Shown: positions 9,460 through 21,800 of the stretch, one piece after another
Layout of the letters: each line of letters opens with the position of its first letter
Numbering within the stretch: the stretch's first letter is position 1
Position numbers and translations under genes: made by a program
Assembly (NCBI GenBank): GCA_027924585.1
Contig: BSBM01000361.1
Coordinates: 66,562,001 to 66,626,000 of the forward strand
Direction of reading: 5' to 3'
DNA length: 64,000 bases
Source: Larix kaempferi
Taxonomy: Eukaryota > Streptophyta > Pinopsida > Pinales > Pinaceae
The notes under the pieces: generated by a model
Seen by the model: only the letters and a program-made list of their open reading frames with translations
Databases searched by the model: none
What the model was told of the DNA's origin: nothing

Positions 9460-11638
9460 TATAGGAACATCAATTTTAAATTTTCCATTCTCAACACACA
9501 TTAATCCCCTAAGCTAAAGTGGGACCTTAAAATCATTTAAAATTTACAGCACCTCTTACAAAAAAAAATTATTTTCTTGTTTCATTCTCAGTTTTCAAAG
9601 CAAGGTATTTCAAGTCCAAGTATATTTCATCATTAGAAAAGTGATTTTTGGCAAGCAAGTTATTTATTTCAATTCAAGCAATTTTGAATGTTCTAAGTTT
9701 GAGAAAGCAAATCATTGCAATTTATTGTGTATCTTGTACGATTGGTTAAACAAGTATTGATTTATTGTAGATTCTAAGCCCAATAGATAAGCCACCCGTA
9801 TTGTGAATAATTGGTTGTTTAATTCTTATAACATTATTGGGTTAATTTCATGAAGGTTTGATTGTCATTACAATACTTTGTTGCACATTGCACAATTGCT
9901 TGTCATATAACCTTAATAAGCTCAAATTGAATTTTAACTCCTAAAATAAAACCTTTGAAAACTTAGTAAATAAGGACTACCCCCCTTGACCTTTGGGAGT
10001 TGGGTCTAAACGGAGGAGTTAGGAATCGAGGTGACAGTGGGTTCTAAACTCATAGTTGCCCCTCAAGAACACACCTAGTGGTTGGGAGACTTTTCTGCAG
10101 TAAGTGTGTTTTAGGAAGCAACAAAGCTAACAGTGATGATGGACAAAAGCATAGAGAGACTTCAACACCCTTGTGAAATCCACAAAACTAAGCCCGTGCA
10201 AGTTTCCTAAGTAATGCGTGCAGCAATGGAAAAAATGAAGGAACGGGAGTGATTTCCCTAAAAACAAACATGCATGACTTTTACTTCAAGAACCTGCACG
10301 ATTGCACAATATAAAAAAAAAAGGTAACAATCACACCTTAAAATAGTCAAAAAAAATGGAAATGACTATTTGAAGCCCCAATTCACCTATAAAAAGGCCT
10401 CTTTCGTTTGACATCTTTGGATGGTCTTAAGGTTATGTTGTTGATCTTATCTTCTCTTGGGTTGTGCCCATCTTGCATCCATTCTCCCAAATTGTTATGC
10501 TATTTTTGTTGTCATAATGTTTCCATGGAGATTGAGAAGAGAGGAGACACTATCAAACCTTAGAGAGACCAGCTGACAAAGGAATCCCAAGGAGAAGGTT
10601 TGAAGCTATGTTGACATACCCAGGGTAACTTGCTTATGTAACCATTCTCTTTGCTTGGTTAATGAAAAGATATCCGTTCTCCACCTGCCAAATCTGTCTC
10701 TTTGTTTAAGTTCATTATTTGCAGTTTGTGAATCTTGGGATAGATTAGGGTTCCTTCCTTTTGAGCAAAGTTTGAATCTAGATAATAAGATAAGATAATT
10801 TTATTAATGTCCAACAAATGACCACAAAAGTAGGTCAATGTGTGTAAGTGGGAGCGTAAGAGTAGCTCCTATAAAAAGATAAAAAGTAGCCTAGTTCTAT
10901 AAGAGAAGAACCAGTGTCGGAGAAATATACCAAGGAGATATATGAAGAGCATTGGTCCAAAGGAGGAGAGTGGATCCAAGAGCTATGATCCAAAAATGGT
11001 GATGGTGAAACTATCATGGGCCACTGGAAGCCCTAGAACTGGAAGCATTGGAAGTATCTCTTATACCATCTAAGGCCAACTAAAGGAAACTCAAAATAGC
11101 ATTTCCCATTGTTGGAAAAAAGGAAATACCATCTTTGATTGGTTGTTGTCTTGTGAGTAGGTTTTTGAAGATCATCATGGTTGTGAACTCGTCCAACTCC
11201 TCCAGCTCAACCACCAAGTTTTGAAGACCCCTCTTGGAGAATTTTATAGGAGCTCTTCTTTCTTCTTCCTAAACCCTAGCTTCTCATTTATATGTTTATT
11301 GTAAAGTTCAATTGCTTGAAAAGGTAGAACAGGGATACATATGATTGTTTGTGTATGGTGTTTACCAATCCACCATTGTGGAAGAGTGTTTCCCACCTCT
11401 GCAAAATCCTTTCAACCACAACCATGCATGACAATCAACAAGATTGTTATCCAGATGGCTCTCCTAACATCATCAAGAAAGGTGCATAGACCCAAGTATA
11501 TGGAGAGATGTCAAAAAGAAGGGTTTTCTTAAGAAAAAGTGTGCGTCAAAAGCCTTAAAGAGAGTTGGAAAGGGAATTAAGAAGATCATTATTCCTAGAA
11601 ACAAGGAGCTCATGTTACTTTTATTGAAGAATGTGATG
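9460..11638. other. Unassigned, probably decayed repeat
   Basis: There is no convincing coding region. The layout around 9980-10145 (short CT-rich stretch, GGAGGAGTTAGG, GTGACAGT, AAGCAACAAA) is loosely shared with 29392-29565, which suggests an old repeat. At 10790-10815 there is AAGATAATTTTATTAAT followed by GTCCAAC, also found at 47940 and at the window end. Confidence 0.4.
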
Positions 11639-11643
11639 GTACT
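11639..11643 (+). repeat. TSD GTACT, left of long solo LTR
   Basis: Matches GTACT at 16158-16162. Confidence 0.85.
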
Positions 11644-14600
11644 TGTTATCACACCATAGTAGCAGGGCTACTATTCTTGCTTAGCAGATATCTACACATT
11701 CTAGAGCTTCCATTATTCAAAGCTTGGCTATGATGATTGTATATTTTGAGATCACTCATGATCAGAGCAGTGTATTATTCAGACTTATGTTAGACCTTGT
11801 GTCAAGGCTGAGCCTTGAGAGTTCAGATTTAATGACCGATGTGGCCCTTTATCCCATACAGTTTCAATTCAGTGCATAGAGATGTATTGCAGCAATATTT
11901 CAGATGATATATGATGATTATTCTTGTGATGATGTTGTATGACCTATGGATGTTTTATCATTGACTATGGATTATTATCTTGTTGCTTTAGTCTTGTTCA
12001 TAGCATTGGCTTGGTATATAATTCATGATGTGTCAAAATGTGTAAAACTTAAAATGAACTATAAAATGGACATTTACTTGCACATTTAGGTTGTTTGACA
12101 AAACTCACTAGATTACCACCTTGCATAGATATGGTCTTTCTTGACACCAATTGTCTACTAGCTAGGCTCCACCTTCACTTGACTCCACCCATACATGACT
12201 TTCCTTATTTGGCTTTAAACCTTGACTTGTCTTACTTGACTTTCTGGTATTGAGGACTTCCCATTTTTCTACCTCTGTGTTTGGACCGCATCCCTGTATG
12301 TTTAGTGTCTCGGTGACAAAACTTGCCTTTGGTAAGTTGGATTGTAGGCCTAAATCATCCTGGTCGGTTGTCCCAATGTTTGGCATTGGCTCGAACTCCC
12401 CTTAGTCACTTGAGATGTTGTTGGCTAAAACTGAAAGCTCATGTACTACTTATGGAAACTTATATAGATTCGCCCATGGAAACTAAAAAGGGCAAGAGCG
12501 ATGAACTGCTAAAAATACTCCTCGAAGAGTATAAGAAAGGTCCAAAAAAGCAATGGTTCTTAAAAGCTATATCTAAACAATTGCTGACCTTATATGTATA
12601 TGTAAACATGCTCTGGATGCAAGCTGCAATTAGTTGTGCTTATCAGCACACCTAAGATCTGAAGGGTTATGTAGGCCAAAAAGGCCATGAAATGAAATTG
12701 AATGATCCTAATGAACTTGGATCAACTTGATGTTGACATGATGCCTAAGTTGAATAAGCACTCTCTAAACAACTTACCCATTTGTGAGGCATAGCCATTC
12801 CCCGTGTTATTTTGTCCAACACGGAGTTTGTAGTTTCCCCTCTCTCCCAGTCCGAAGTATCTTTTAGTTGAATTTAGACAAGTCACCCCCTTTGCCCAAC
12901 CTTGTTCCTAGCCTTCATCCTTTGCTAGCAGTTTGACCATGTCCAATGGGTGAGTTTGTCATTTAAACCATTGTGCAAGTAATTACAAATAACAAAGGAA
13001 TATGCTAACATGATTAATGCCACTGAATGGATGTTATACTTTAAGTTAAGCTGTGAGTATGACTAGAGGAACATGTCTTAGTCTACTGATATGATTTATC
13101 CTTGGTTGTATATGGACCTAGTCAAACCTAGTTTGACTATGGTCGTTTCTTGGGATCCGTGATGATGTGGGCCATGAGGGTTTATTGATGATGATGTATG
13201 GGCCCGCATACTCCTATTTATGATACTATATGATGGACATATGATTCAGATGGTGATTGATGTAGTTCAGCAGGTTTTATTATTACTTCAAATCATCAGA
13301 TTATGCACTGTCCATATATGGTGGACCCTACAGTTAGCCCATCAGGGCAACCTATGGTGTATGAGTACACATTCTTAGTAGATTTGGGTCTTTTGGATCC
13401 CTTGAGACACTTATCTTTCAGTTTCGGGCACTTCTGACAGTGATAGATGCAGTTTTACACTTGTTGACCAGATTTGGGGTCGATTTCCTAGCCTGAGTAG
13501 TAGGGGCCATGAGAGGCCAGTTGACCTAGGGCGTTGTATGAGGAGGGGGTGGTCCAGCCACTTATTATTACCATTTATCCCCCCTTCTGGAGAGCCTGGT
13601 AGGCTCAGTTTGACAACGCAGGTGCCCTAGGAGGAAGTTTCAGCACTTTCACAGTCACCGAGGCAATCCAGAAATGGAATAAAAGGGTCACTGAGAAATT
13701 CGATTTGGGCAATTAAGGCAAGGTTTTGGCACTTGGTTTTCACAGAGGTCTTCCAAGGTGAACCCCCTATCTTCCAGCCAGTTTTCACCACTTGGGTGGG
13801 TCCACAGAGGCTATAGGAGGCCTTTTACTGCTTGTCTGTCACAGATTTTGAGGACAAATTTGATCATTTATATTTATTTTGGACATATTCTATTATTTTA
13901 TTGTGCCATGGGGATGAGCTAGTGAGAATTGATGCCTCCTAGCCCCACCATGAGCTCCATGTGTCATGTCCTAGTCATATGAGGTGGGTTTTTGTACTTT
14001 TACCCCCTCTAGTGGATGACATCACCCTCCATGAGTACCTTTTAGCTATGACGTCATCATTATTTGAGTGATCCATGTGTTATATTGTTATGTTTCATCT
14101 TAGTCATTGATCATGTATTGAGATCTTTTAATCTCAACCACTCATTTCAAAAAGTGGTTATGAGATCTAGGGTTTTGGTCTTTATTATCCTATATAAGGA
14201 GACCCCCTCATTGTAAAATCATCTAGAGAATTTGGCTCTTGGCTCTTGGAATAAAATTTCTATCTTTTGGAGTACATGCTTGGATCTTGGAGTGGATGTT
14301 GGTTGCTTTGATTGTAAATGCTTTTGTCCATTGCACTGGGGATCTCTTGTAGCTATCTTGCATATGTTGCCATACTTTTTTTTACAGGTTAAGAGGACGT
14401 TTTTGACAAGTGTGAATTGGTGGGGAGGCTTGCCCTTCAAGCTTGGAGGAAGATGTTTTGGTTAAACAGGGAGTGGTTTTGTCTTTGTGCCAACTATTCT
14501 TTGCTTATCTCTCTCTTGCTTGTATCTACCTTCAACATGTTAAACTGATTGATGCTTTGCTCCTTGGTTTTGACAGGTTAGAAGGACACACATATGGTTT

Positions 14601-16157
14601 GGAAAAAAATCGATTTGGCAAGAGGGCTTCAAAAATTCTTCATTTGATCTTTGGCAAAAGTAATCCTCATCTCAACTAGCATTCATCTCTTCATCCAGGT
14701 ATGCTCCAAAGGTATGGTCTTCTTCTTCCTTGGCTTATCCATAACTTCTAGATCATAAAAACCCTAATTGATTAAAACCCTCATTTTTACTTTTTCTTAG
14801 ATCTACTTGGATCTAGCCTAGCTTTTGGAAAGATATTGAAAACCCACCTCTATAGTATCCGCGGCAATTCGGATCTATAGTTTGGTGGCGATTGGGTTCC
14901 ATCTGAAACACTTTCCAAGGCACTTAGCCCTCCTTGAGCAAAATCGCACCACTTGAGAGAAGCTAGTTTGGTTGGTTCCAAGACATGGGTAGGTGAGATC
15001 CCACTTGATTTATGGTCCTCACACTTGATAACCTACCCCTAGTGCTTCACCTTGTTGATTTTTGCCTTGTGGGCCCCATTCCTCATTTTGAGGGTTGTGC
15101 CCCACTTGGGTCAATTTGGTGATGCACTTTCAATCTCAGATCTATGGAAATCTAGCCATTGGATACCCTTGATTTTCAAGATCCACATTGATACTTGCCT
15201 AAACTACTTGGATCTACAATTTGGTGGCCATTGGACTTGATTTGACACACCCTTCCATGCTTTTAACCCTCCTTGGGCAAAGTCGCACTCCTTGGGTGTT
15301 TGAGTTTGCCCACTTGTAGGACATGGGTGGTTGAGATCCCATTGGATTTGGAACAATCACACCTTGAAACCTATATCTAGTATCTCACTTTGTGAAGTTC
15401 TGCCTTGGGGGTATCATTCCTCATTTTGGGGATTGTTGTCCACTGGGATCACATAGTGAAATATTAGATCTACTAAGATCCAACCATCACATCTTGAATA
15501 GCCCACTTGATTTGCATCCTAGGTGTCCCAATCTACAATTTGACATCTCTTTTGACTCCATTAACCCATCTATCAAGGCACTAGTCCACCTAGGGTAATT
15601 CGCACTCCTTGGGAGTTGTGTCAAGTCCTAGATCCCACATGTGGGTATTTCTAATTTCATCTTAGATCCTTAGATCTATCCCTTGCATACCCCTTGGTAC
15701 CATTTGCACCCCTAACTCCACCTTGTGGGTCCCATTTGAGCTATTTCCATATCCCAAGGAAGTGGGTCCCACTTGTGTATTTAATGGTACTAGATCTTGT
15801 CATCCTATCTCATCATGTGGCCTAAATCATTCATTGGTTGAAACATAAGTCATTCCCTAAGCCTCTTTCAACCACATTTAAACTTCTAGGTCCACCTAAC
15901 CTTGCATTGGTTTCCGTAACTTGTCTTTTACATATCCCTAGGAACCTTTGTTTGGGTCCAATCATCTTTGATTGGTTATAGGGTCTCCCCCTAGGTCTTG
16001 ATTCATCTTGATCTAAAGTGAAGAGTGCCTCGATTGACGTGACTCCCAGCTTGCATTGGGAACCGTGGCATCTCTTGGGTCACCTCTTTAGTTGTCCATC
16101 TCCTCTACCATCCCAGATGGGATACCTTTAGGGACAACTACAAGTTGTGTGATAACA
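11644..16157 (+). mobile_element. Very long solo LTR (4.5 kb)
   Basis: It begins TGTTATCACA and ends TGTGATAACA, a perfect 10-bp inverted pair with TG...CA, and is flanked by GTACT on both sides. It matches the solo LTR at 33931-37841 over most of its length. Shared landmarks are GACAAAACTTGCCTTTGGT, a TCCTATATAAGGAGA-type TATA region near 14190, and a GGGCAACTACAAG-type end. There is no internal coding region, so it is a recombined solo LTR. The superfamily cannot be read from an LTR alone; Gypsy is likely from its size. Confidence 0.88.
14985..15620 (+). repeat. About 330-bp tandem duplication inside the long LTR
   Basis: GACATGGGTAGGTGAGATCCC at 14985 and GACATGGGTGGTTGAGATCCC at about 15323 start two diverged units. 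Each runs through ...CTTGTGGG..CCATTCCTCATTTT to CGCACTCCTTGGG. The related LTRs have one such unit, which explains part of the extra length of this copy. Confidence 0.6.
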
Positions 16158-16162
16158 GTACT
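16158..16162 (+). repeat. TSD GTACT, right of long solo LTR
   Basis: Matches 11639-11643. Confidence 0.85.
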
Positions 16163-16420
16163 CTCTCTGGACAACAGAAATTGAGGACCAGTCATGAATA
16201 ACAATAAAACAAAGGTGCCTATGCATGTATCTACACTCACTATCCTACCAACAATTCATGGGACAAGAACCAAAGGATCTAATAGCCATCAAGTAGTGGA
16301 AAGCGTGACATTGGGAATCTAGGGAAACATCTCAAAGGCCACAATTCAAAAAATAATCTCACAGTAACATTTATGCGGAATAAAAACTAGGAATAAGATC
16401 GGAAAGGCAGGTTACATAGG

Positions 16421-16870
16421 TCATGATATAACCTCATCAAAATCTATAGTTATATGGAAGGCACCATAGGATCTCAATGCAGAAGATGTCAAGGAACGGG
16501 AAGCTCTAGAAATGGTGAAAGCTAAGAAAGCATGATTGACAATGGGAAGAGGAGAAGATACATGTAATCCTGAATTATGGGGGAGAAAATTCAAGTTTGC
16601 CAGTACATAGTCAACTACGTGGAAAATGGGTGTACCTATAGGATTTAGGTTTGCAAGAAAACTCATTAACGATGAGATTCCCCAACGACAGAAGATGTCA
16701 CTCGTTATCATAATTGGATTAAAGCCATCAATCAAGCATCTAATTTGTCTGAAATCATCTAAGGCAAACGCCTTTTGTCCAACCATAGAACAATACCTGC
16801 CTACCTACTAGGTCCCAAAGAAAGCGTTGAAGTCACCCCAAAAGATACTATCTCCCAAAGACAAAAAGTG
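16421..16870 (-). pseudogene. Possible LINE endonuclease fragment
   Basis: On the minus strand a stretch near 16850 reads DSIFWGDFNAFFG-like across a frame change, and a 121-codon open frame at 16786-16421 contains LDDFRQIRCLIDG. GDFN followed by a ..FR..I....LID block is typical of the apurinic endonuclease of plant L1 elements. No reverse transcriptase follows. The match is short and frameshifted. Confidence 0.3.
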
Positions 16871-16912
16871 AGTGGCTCTGGGTAAATTTCAACAAACAGG
16901 TAACCATCAATG

Positions 16913-18022
16913 TGTTGATTTTTGTACCTAGGAATGTGTTCCCCTAGTGACTTTTTTGCCTAAGTCACTTAAGTGGGGAAATAAAGTGACCCTTGCATTA
17001 AATGACTTGAGATGAGCATTTAATTGACTTTAGAGATTAAAGTCACTTTTGGATAAATTTAAGTGAGTGAGTAAATTTAATATTTACGAGATTTAAATAA
17101 GAGCATTTAATCTCATCCATTGGATCTCATCTAACCTCAACCGTTGGATTGAGTGAACCCTAGGGTTTAGACAAAAAGGGCAAGGGAGGCAATTTGTTTC
17201 TATTCTTGAGATGAGAGTGCAAGAGAGAGAGCTGAGAGAGGGCACAGAAATCAAGGAGCTCCAAAAGAGCAAGTTTCTGAGCAGCACGCATTTCAAGGAA
17301 AGGATTTTCAGCTGGGCACATTTACTGAGGCACTATACAGCATTTATTGGCACTGTTTTCTAGGGACAGTACAGCAGGGCCATACAGCGGAATTCTGGGC
17401 ACAGAATTTGAGGAGCTGCTGGGCACATTTCCCGAGGAAGGGCATGCATTTCTAGGCAGAAATCTGGGCATGTTTTTCTAAAGATTAAGGCATGGATTTC
17501 GAGGTCCGTGCAGACTGTATTTTCTGCACACATTTCGAGACTGTTTTGCTGCACAGATTTCGAGGTATTTAGCACAGAAATCGAGGTGCTGTTTGGTGCA
17601 GATTTCGAGGCAGTGTTGGAGCACAGAAATCGAAGCAGTGATTTGGGTTCAGAAATCGAGACAGCAGTCTGGCACAGAAATCAAGGCAGCATTCTAGGTG
17701 ACCGTGGTTGGTTGAGATAAGTAAATTTTTTACTGTAAAAATTGTTGTACTGAAAATTGCTGAAGAAATAAAATCTCTCTCTTTGACTGGTTTTCCCCGT
17801 GGGGGTTTTTCCAGGGCCATTGGCTAAATTTCTGAGTCTGAAATATTTTATGGCGTGCATGTGTATTTGATTTTTCTGCCTGTTAATGTGTTTTTCAGCG
17901 TGTTTAATTGTCTGAAAATTTTATATATTATTTCCAGCAGCATGAGAAATTAAGTTGGGCATAAAAACTATGAAATTTTGACATAAACCAGCAAGGATGT
18001 TGGAGGAAAGTAGAAAAAGACA
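16913..18022 (+). repeat. LTR with TCGAGG-motif array, copy 1
   Basis: It starts TGTTGATTTTTGTACCTAGG and matches 19828-21030 along its length. Shared landmarks are the CACTTAAGTGGGG region, AACCGTTGGATT, AATAAAATCTCTCTCTTTGACTGG and ACATAAACCAGCAAG. The right edge is approximate. Possible duplication CAATG/CAATA flanks it with one mismatch. It is probably a solo LTR of a copia-like family. Confidence 0.7.
17380..17700 (+). repeat. Degenerate array of CACAGAAATCGAGGCA motifs
   Basis: About eleven irregularly spaced copies of a motif with core (A/T)3TCGAGG, preceded by GGCACAG or TGCACAG, lie in the transcribed-leader part of the LTR, upstream of AATAAA. Spacing varies from about 20 to 45 bp. 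Confidence 0.7.
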
Positions 18023-18691
18023 ATAAAAATGTCTGAGAGAGTAGGCTTGTCTAAACTTAAATCAAAATGCATCCTGAATGTTTAAAACCATCGCAAAGAC
18101 CTTAGATTGGAAGCAGTCCTAGATGTGAGAAGCTACACCCACAAATTCACAAATGCCTCCTAATCTTTGTTTCTCATGTCTAAAGGTTAACATCTAAAAC
18201 TACTAAGAGGCAACTGGAAAAGCCCTCTCAAAATTCTTGTGTCTCATTAAAAGAGGTGATATTGCACTAAGAGATCACATCCTTAATAGTGCTTGGTAAA
18301 TAAATTAAAAGTTAAACCATTACAATTCCAGAAGGTGATAGAGATGTTTGTGACCCTACTGGGACCAGCATGTATCATCATTTATCTAGCCAAGGACATG
18401 ACCACCACAAAGGGTGGGAGTTACAAATCACCACCTTGAGTCTTGACATTGTGGAATATATGGCACTTCTTATCTTTCCTAAATGTATTCATGTCTGAAA
18501 AATTAAACCATGCTAAGATTTGTGATCAATGTTCAATACAATCTACTTATATGTTGTACAGTACATTTAAAAACATAGAAGTGAGACCTAGGCTAGACAC
18601 ATTACATATTAAAATAGAAATACCAATATAGTATATCTTTTACATTGTTTTCATATTGGCAAATATAACATCGCATAGTCAGTAAACAGAC

Positions 18692-18817
18692 CATTAACAG
18701 TATGAATACACTTCCATTTATGTTGCTCCATCACATCCCCTTCAGCGACCTCAAAAGAACTACCTAAGTCCGAATCCTTTCTAAGGTCAGATGTTTTCTT
18801 CAGAAGCATCTCTGGAC
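18692..18817 (-). CDS. EDR2-like gene, START-entry exon (exon f)
   Basis: It is 126 nt. The acceptor is ATCTTTCCAG. It encodes GPEMLLKKTSDLRKDSDLG, then EGDVMEQHKWKCIHTVNG, and ends before GTCTGT in phase 1. The exon sits between two LTRs of one family (16913-18022 and 19828-21030). Confidence 0.87.
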
Positions 18818-21800
18818 CTGGAAAGATAACATCAATGAGAAATACACATCCAACATCCAAATTCTTGGAACTCTAAGCTGCAATTATCCAAAAATAGTTT
18901 TGCATATTTTGCTGATGTACACAGAAAACTTGAAAAGTGTAAAACACAGAAAGGACCTTATGCTCATCCTTGCCAAAAACAATCTGACACAAAGAACCAT
19001 ACAAATCATTCTCATGTACACAATGAACTTGCAGCATTGTTAATGTGTATGATTGCATGTGATATTTAGTATTTTTTTTCCGTTTCAGTGAACATGATAA
19101 TTGGTACAAAAAAATTTACATCCACAAATAGGAGAGATACTAGACCGAGTTGTCATTGTATATTTTTAATGTGTTAAAGAATGGCCGGAAATCACATAGA
19201 AGTATTTGGTGAGAACTATAGGATGAACTGAGTCTAGAAGTGTGGCATCCACATGCAACGGGCCAATTGACACAGGCTCACAATAAGTTCTACATAGGGC
19301 AACCTACAGAAGATTATTGGATCAACCTCAACAAGTGTCAAGGACTATTTGGACAATATAAATAGAGGCCGAGTAGGCACTCTGTTACAAGGTGTAGGGT
19401 GCAACAATTTTCTCAACATTTACAATGCAAATGTGACCAAAATAAATAAATTTTAAATTTTGTATGTATATATATAAATTAATGATACAAGGTAAACAAT
19501 GATCAATTGCAAAAGAAGCTAATCTGGAAAATCAGTAAAAGCACCCTCTCCAGAGTGCAATGGAGGAAAATCAAAGCTGCTGCTGTTGGAGAGAGAACCA
19601 TAGACAATGAGATGGAGGAAGAGAGTCGCTGACAATGGAAGAAATAGAGCTGCTTGATGAGATTAATGCCCAGAACAATCCCATTGGGATTGAAAGCCAC
19701 TGCAGCCAGGAATTAAAGGAGTCGTACAATAGCTGTACAATTGACGGTTGTATGGATCATAGTTGTATGGGCGCCATTGATACAATTTCTGTTGCTGGTG
19801 ATATTGCAGTGAATGTGAGCTGGCATATGTTAGTTTTGTACCTAGGGAAGTGTTCCCCAAGTGACAATAGCCTAATGTCACTTAGAAGGGGGAAAAGGAG
19901 TGACCCTCACATTAATTGTCATTAATGAGACTTTATAACATTAAAGTCACCTTTTGCTAAAGTTAAGTGGGTGAGTGATTTTTTTTTATTTAAGTGATTT
20001 AAATAAAAGTGACTTTTCACTCTCATTGAATCTTAGCCATTGGATTTGGATCTTTTTCCACCGTTGGATTAGAACCCACTTAGGGTTAGACAAAAAGCAC
20101 GAGGGAGGCACATTTCACTTCATTTCACTTCACTTTTACTTTTGGAAAGTGAGAAGAGAGAGCAGAGAAGAAGGGCGCAGAGATCGAGGCAAGGGTTTGA
20201 AGTTATTTCCATTGGCACGATTCCCAAGGCAAGTTTCAGCCATTAATTGTAGGCATAGAAATCGAGGAGTGTATGGACTACATTTATTGCAGGCAAAGAA
20301 ATCGAGGCAAGGGTACGTACTGCATTTATTGCATGCACAGAAATCGAGGCAAGGGTACGAGCATTTATTGCTGCACTGTTTTCGAGGTGTACGGATCCGT
20401 ACTGTACGGTGTTTGCACAGATTTCGAGGCACTGTTTTGTGCACAGAAATCAAGGGCAGATTTGCACAGAAACCGAGGCAAACATTTTGGCACAGAAATC
20501 GAGGAACCTGCTGCACAATTTTCGAGATAATTTTTGGCACTGAAATCGAGGGTCGTACTGCTGTACGGACTGTTTTATTACTACACAGATTTCGAGGGAC
20601 AGATGCACTCAATTCGAGGCTACTGGCACACATCCCGAGGCTCTATCTTTTGGCACAAAAATCGAGGCATAAGCTGGGCACTGTTTTCTAGAATTTCGAG
20701 ATGAAATCTATGGTGGAGATAAGTTGATATTTCACTGTATTTTCTGTACTGAAATATTTTGCTGAAGAATAATAAAATCTCTCTCTCTCTTACTGGTTTT
20801 CCCCGTGGGGGTTTTTCCAGGGCACAGTTGCTGAAAAATCTGAGTGTCTCTTTTATGGTGTGCATGTGTTAATATTTGTTTTCTGCTGTTAAGAGGTAGT
20901 TTACTGTGTGTTTAAGTGTTACAGTAATTTTTCATAAGTAGTTTGCAGCCTATGCAAAACCGGTTGCAAATGAAAAACACTGAAAAGATAACATAAACCA
21001 GCAAGCAGTAAAAACCCAGAAAAATCTACAGCATAGTCTAAGAGATTCCCCTCCTAGATCACCCTGTCCAAATGAAATTAAATTTGAAAAAGTTCAATAC
21101 AAGTTAATCCTCTATGAGCAGAAAGTTTATTCTAGACACGGCAAATCTTGTGACCGTAGCTCTATTCAAGAGTTTATCCCTTTGACTAATTTGGAGACCA
21201 AGCAGTCTGGACTCTGTAGTTCGTACTCTCAATGGGAGCTTGGCTCTTCATAATCGACTCTTCTTGACAAATCCGGATTTGCAGAGCAAACAGACCATGG
21301 AGATTGTCTCATTGCATGAATGGACTCTGTGTTTTGGCACAGGTACCACTGTGGAGAAGGTTTGCTTATCCCAATGGAGGTGACAAGCCCTATAAAACCC
21401 CAAGAGGAAGTGGATTATTTTATGAATCATGGCCTTGCTTAAGCATAGATAAACGAACCCCATCTCACCATTGAATCATCTGCCCATTCTGAAGGGCTTC
21501 CCACAACCAAAGGTGGTGAGGTGCTTGACAGTGTTCAACAACCTCTGTCTTCATCTAAGACTTAAAAAGTGTCTGCAAATCAAAGACTAGAACCCAATCC
21601 TATTGATAGTGTTGCTGAGAAGCCCTCCAAATCCAACCCTAGTATTGTGTAGCAGAATAACTGCAATAAGGAATATGAACTAGGTCACCAGAATTCCAAG
21701 CACAGGGGAGTTATCTTGTATTTCTTGCGGAGCATGCCAGATGAAAATGCCTTCAACAAATGGGTCACTTGAACTAGTAGACTAAAGGGATCTCTCTTCA

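Noticed and set aside
18651-18860. A 69-codon minus frame as a separate small protein
   Set aside because: Its middle is the START-entry exon of the EDR2-like gene; the ends lie beyond consensus splice sites.
19975-20691. A 238-codon plus-strand frame (and a 165-codon minus frame) over the LTR motif array
   Set aside because: The open frames come from a repeated stop-free motif; several frames are open at once, and no domain is visible. It is non-coding LTR sequence.
16913-21030. A single LTR retrotransposon whose interior is the EDR2-like exon
   Set aside because: The right LTR has its own GCATA duplication on both sides, there is no primer site or polypurine tract facing inward, and the exon is in phase with others outside.
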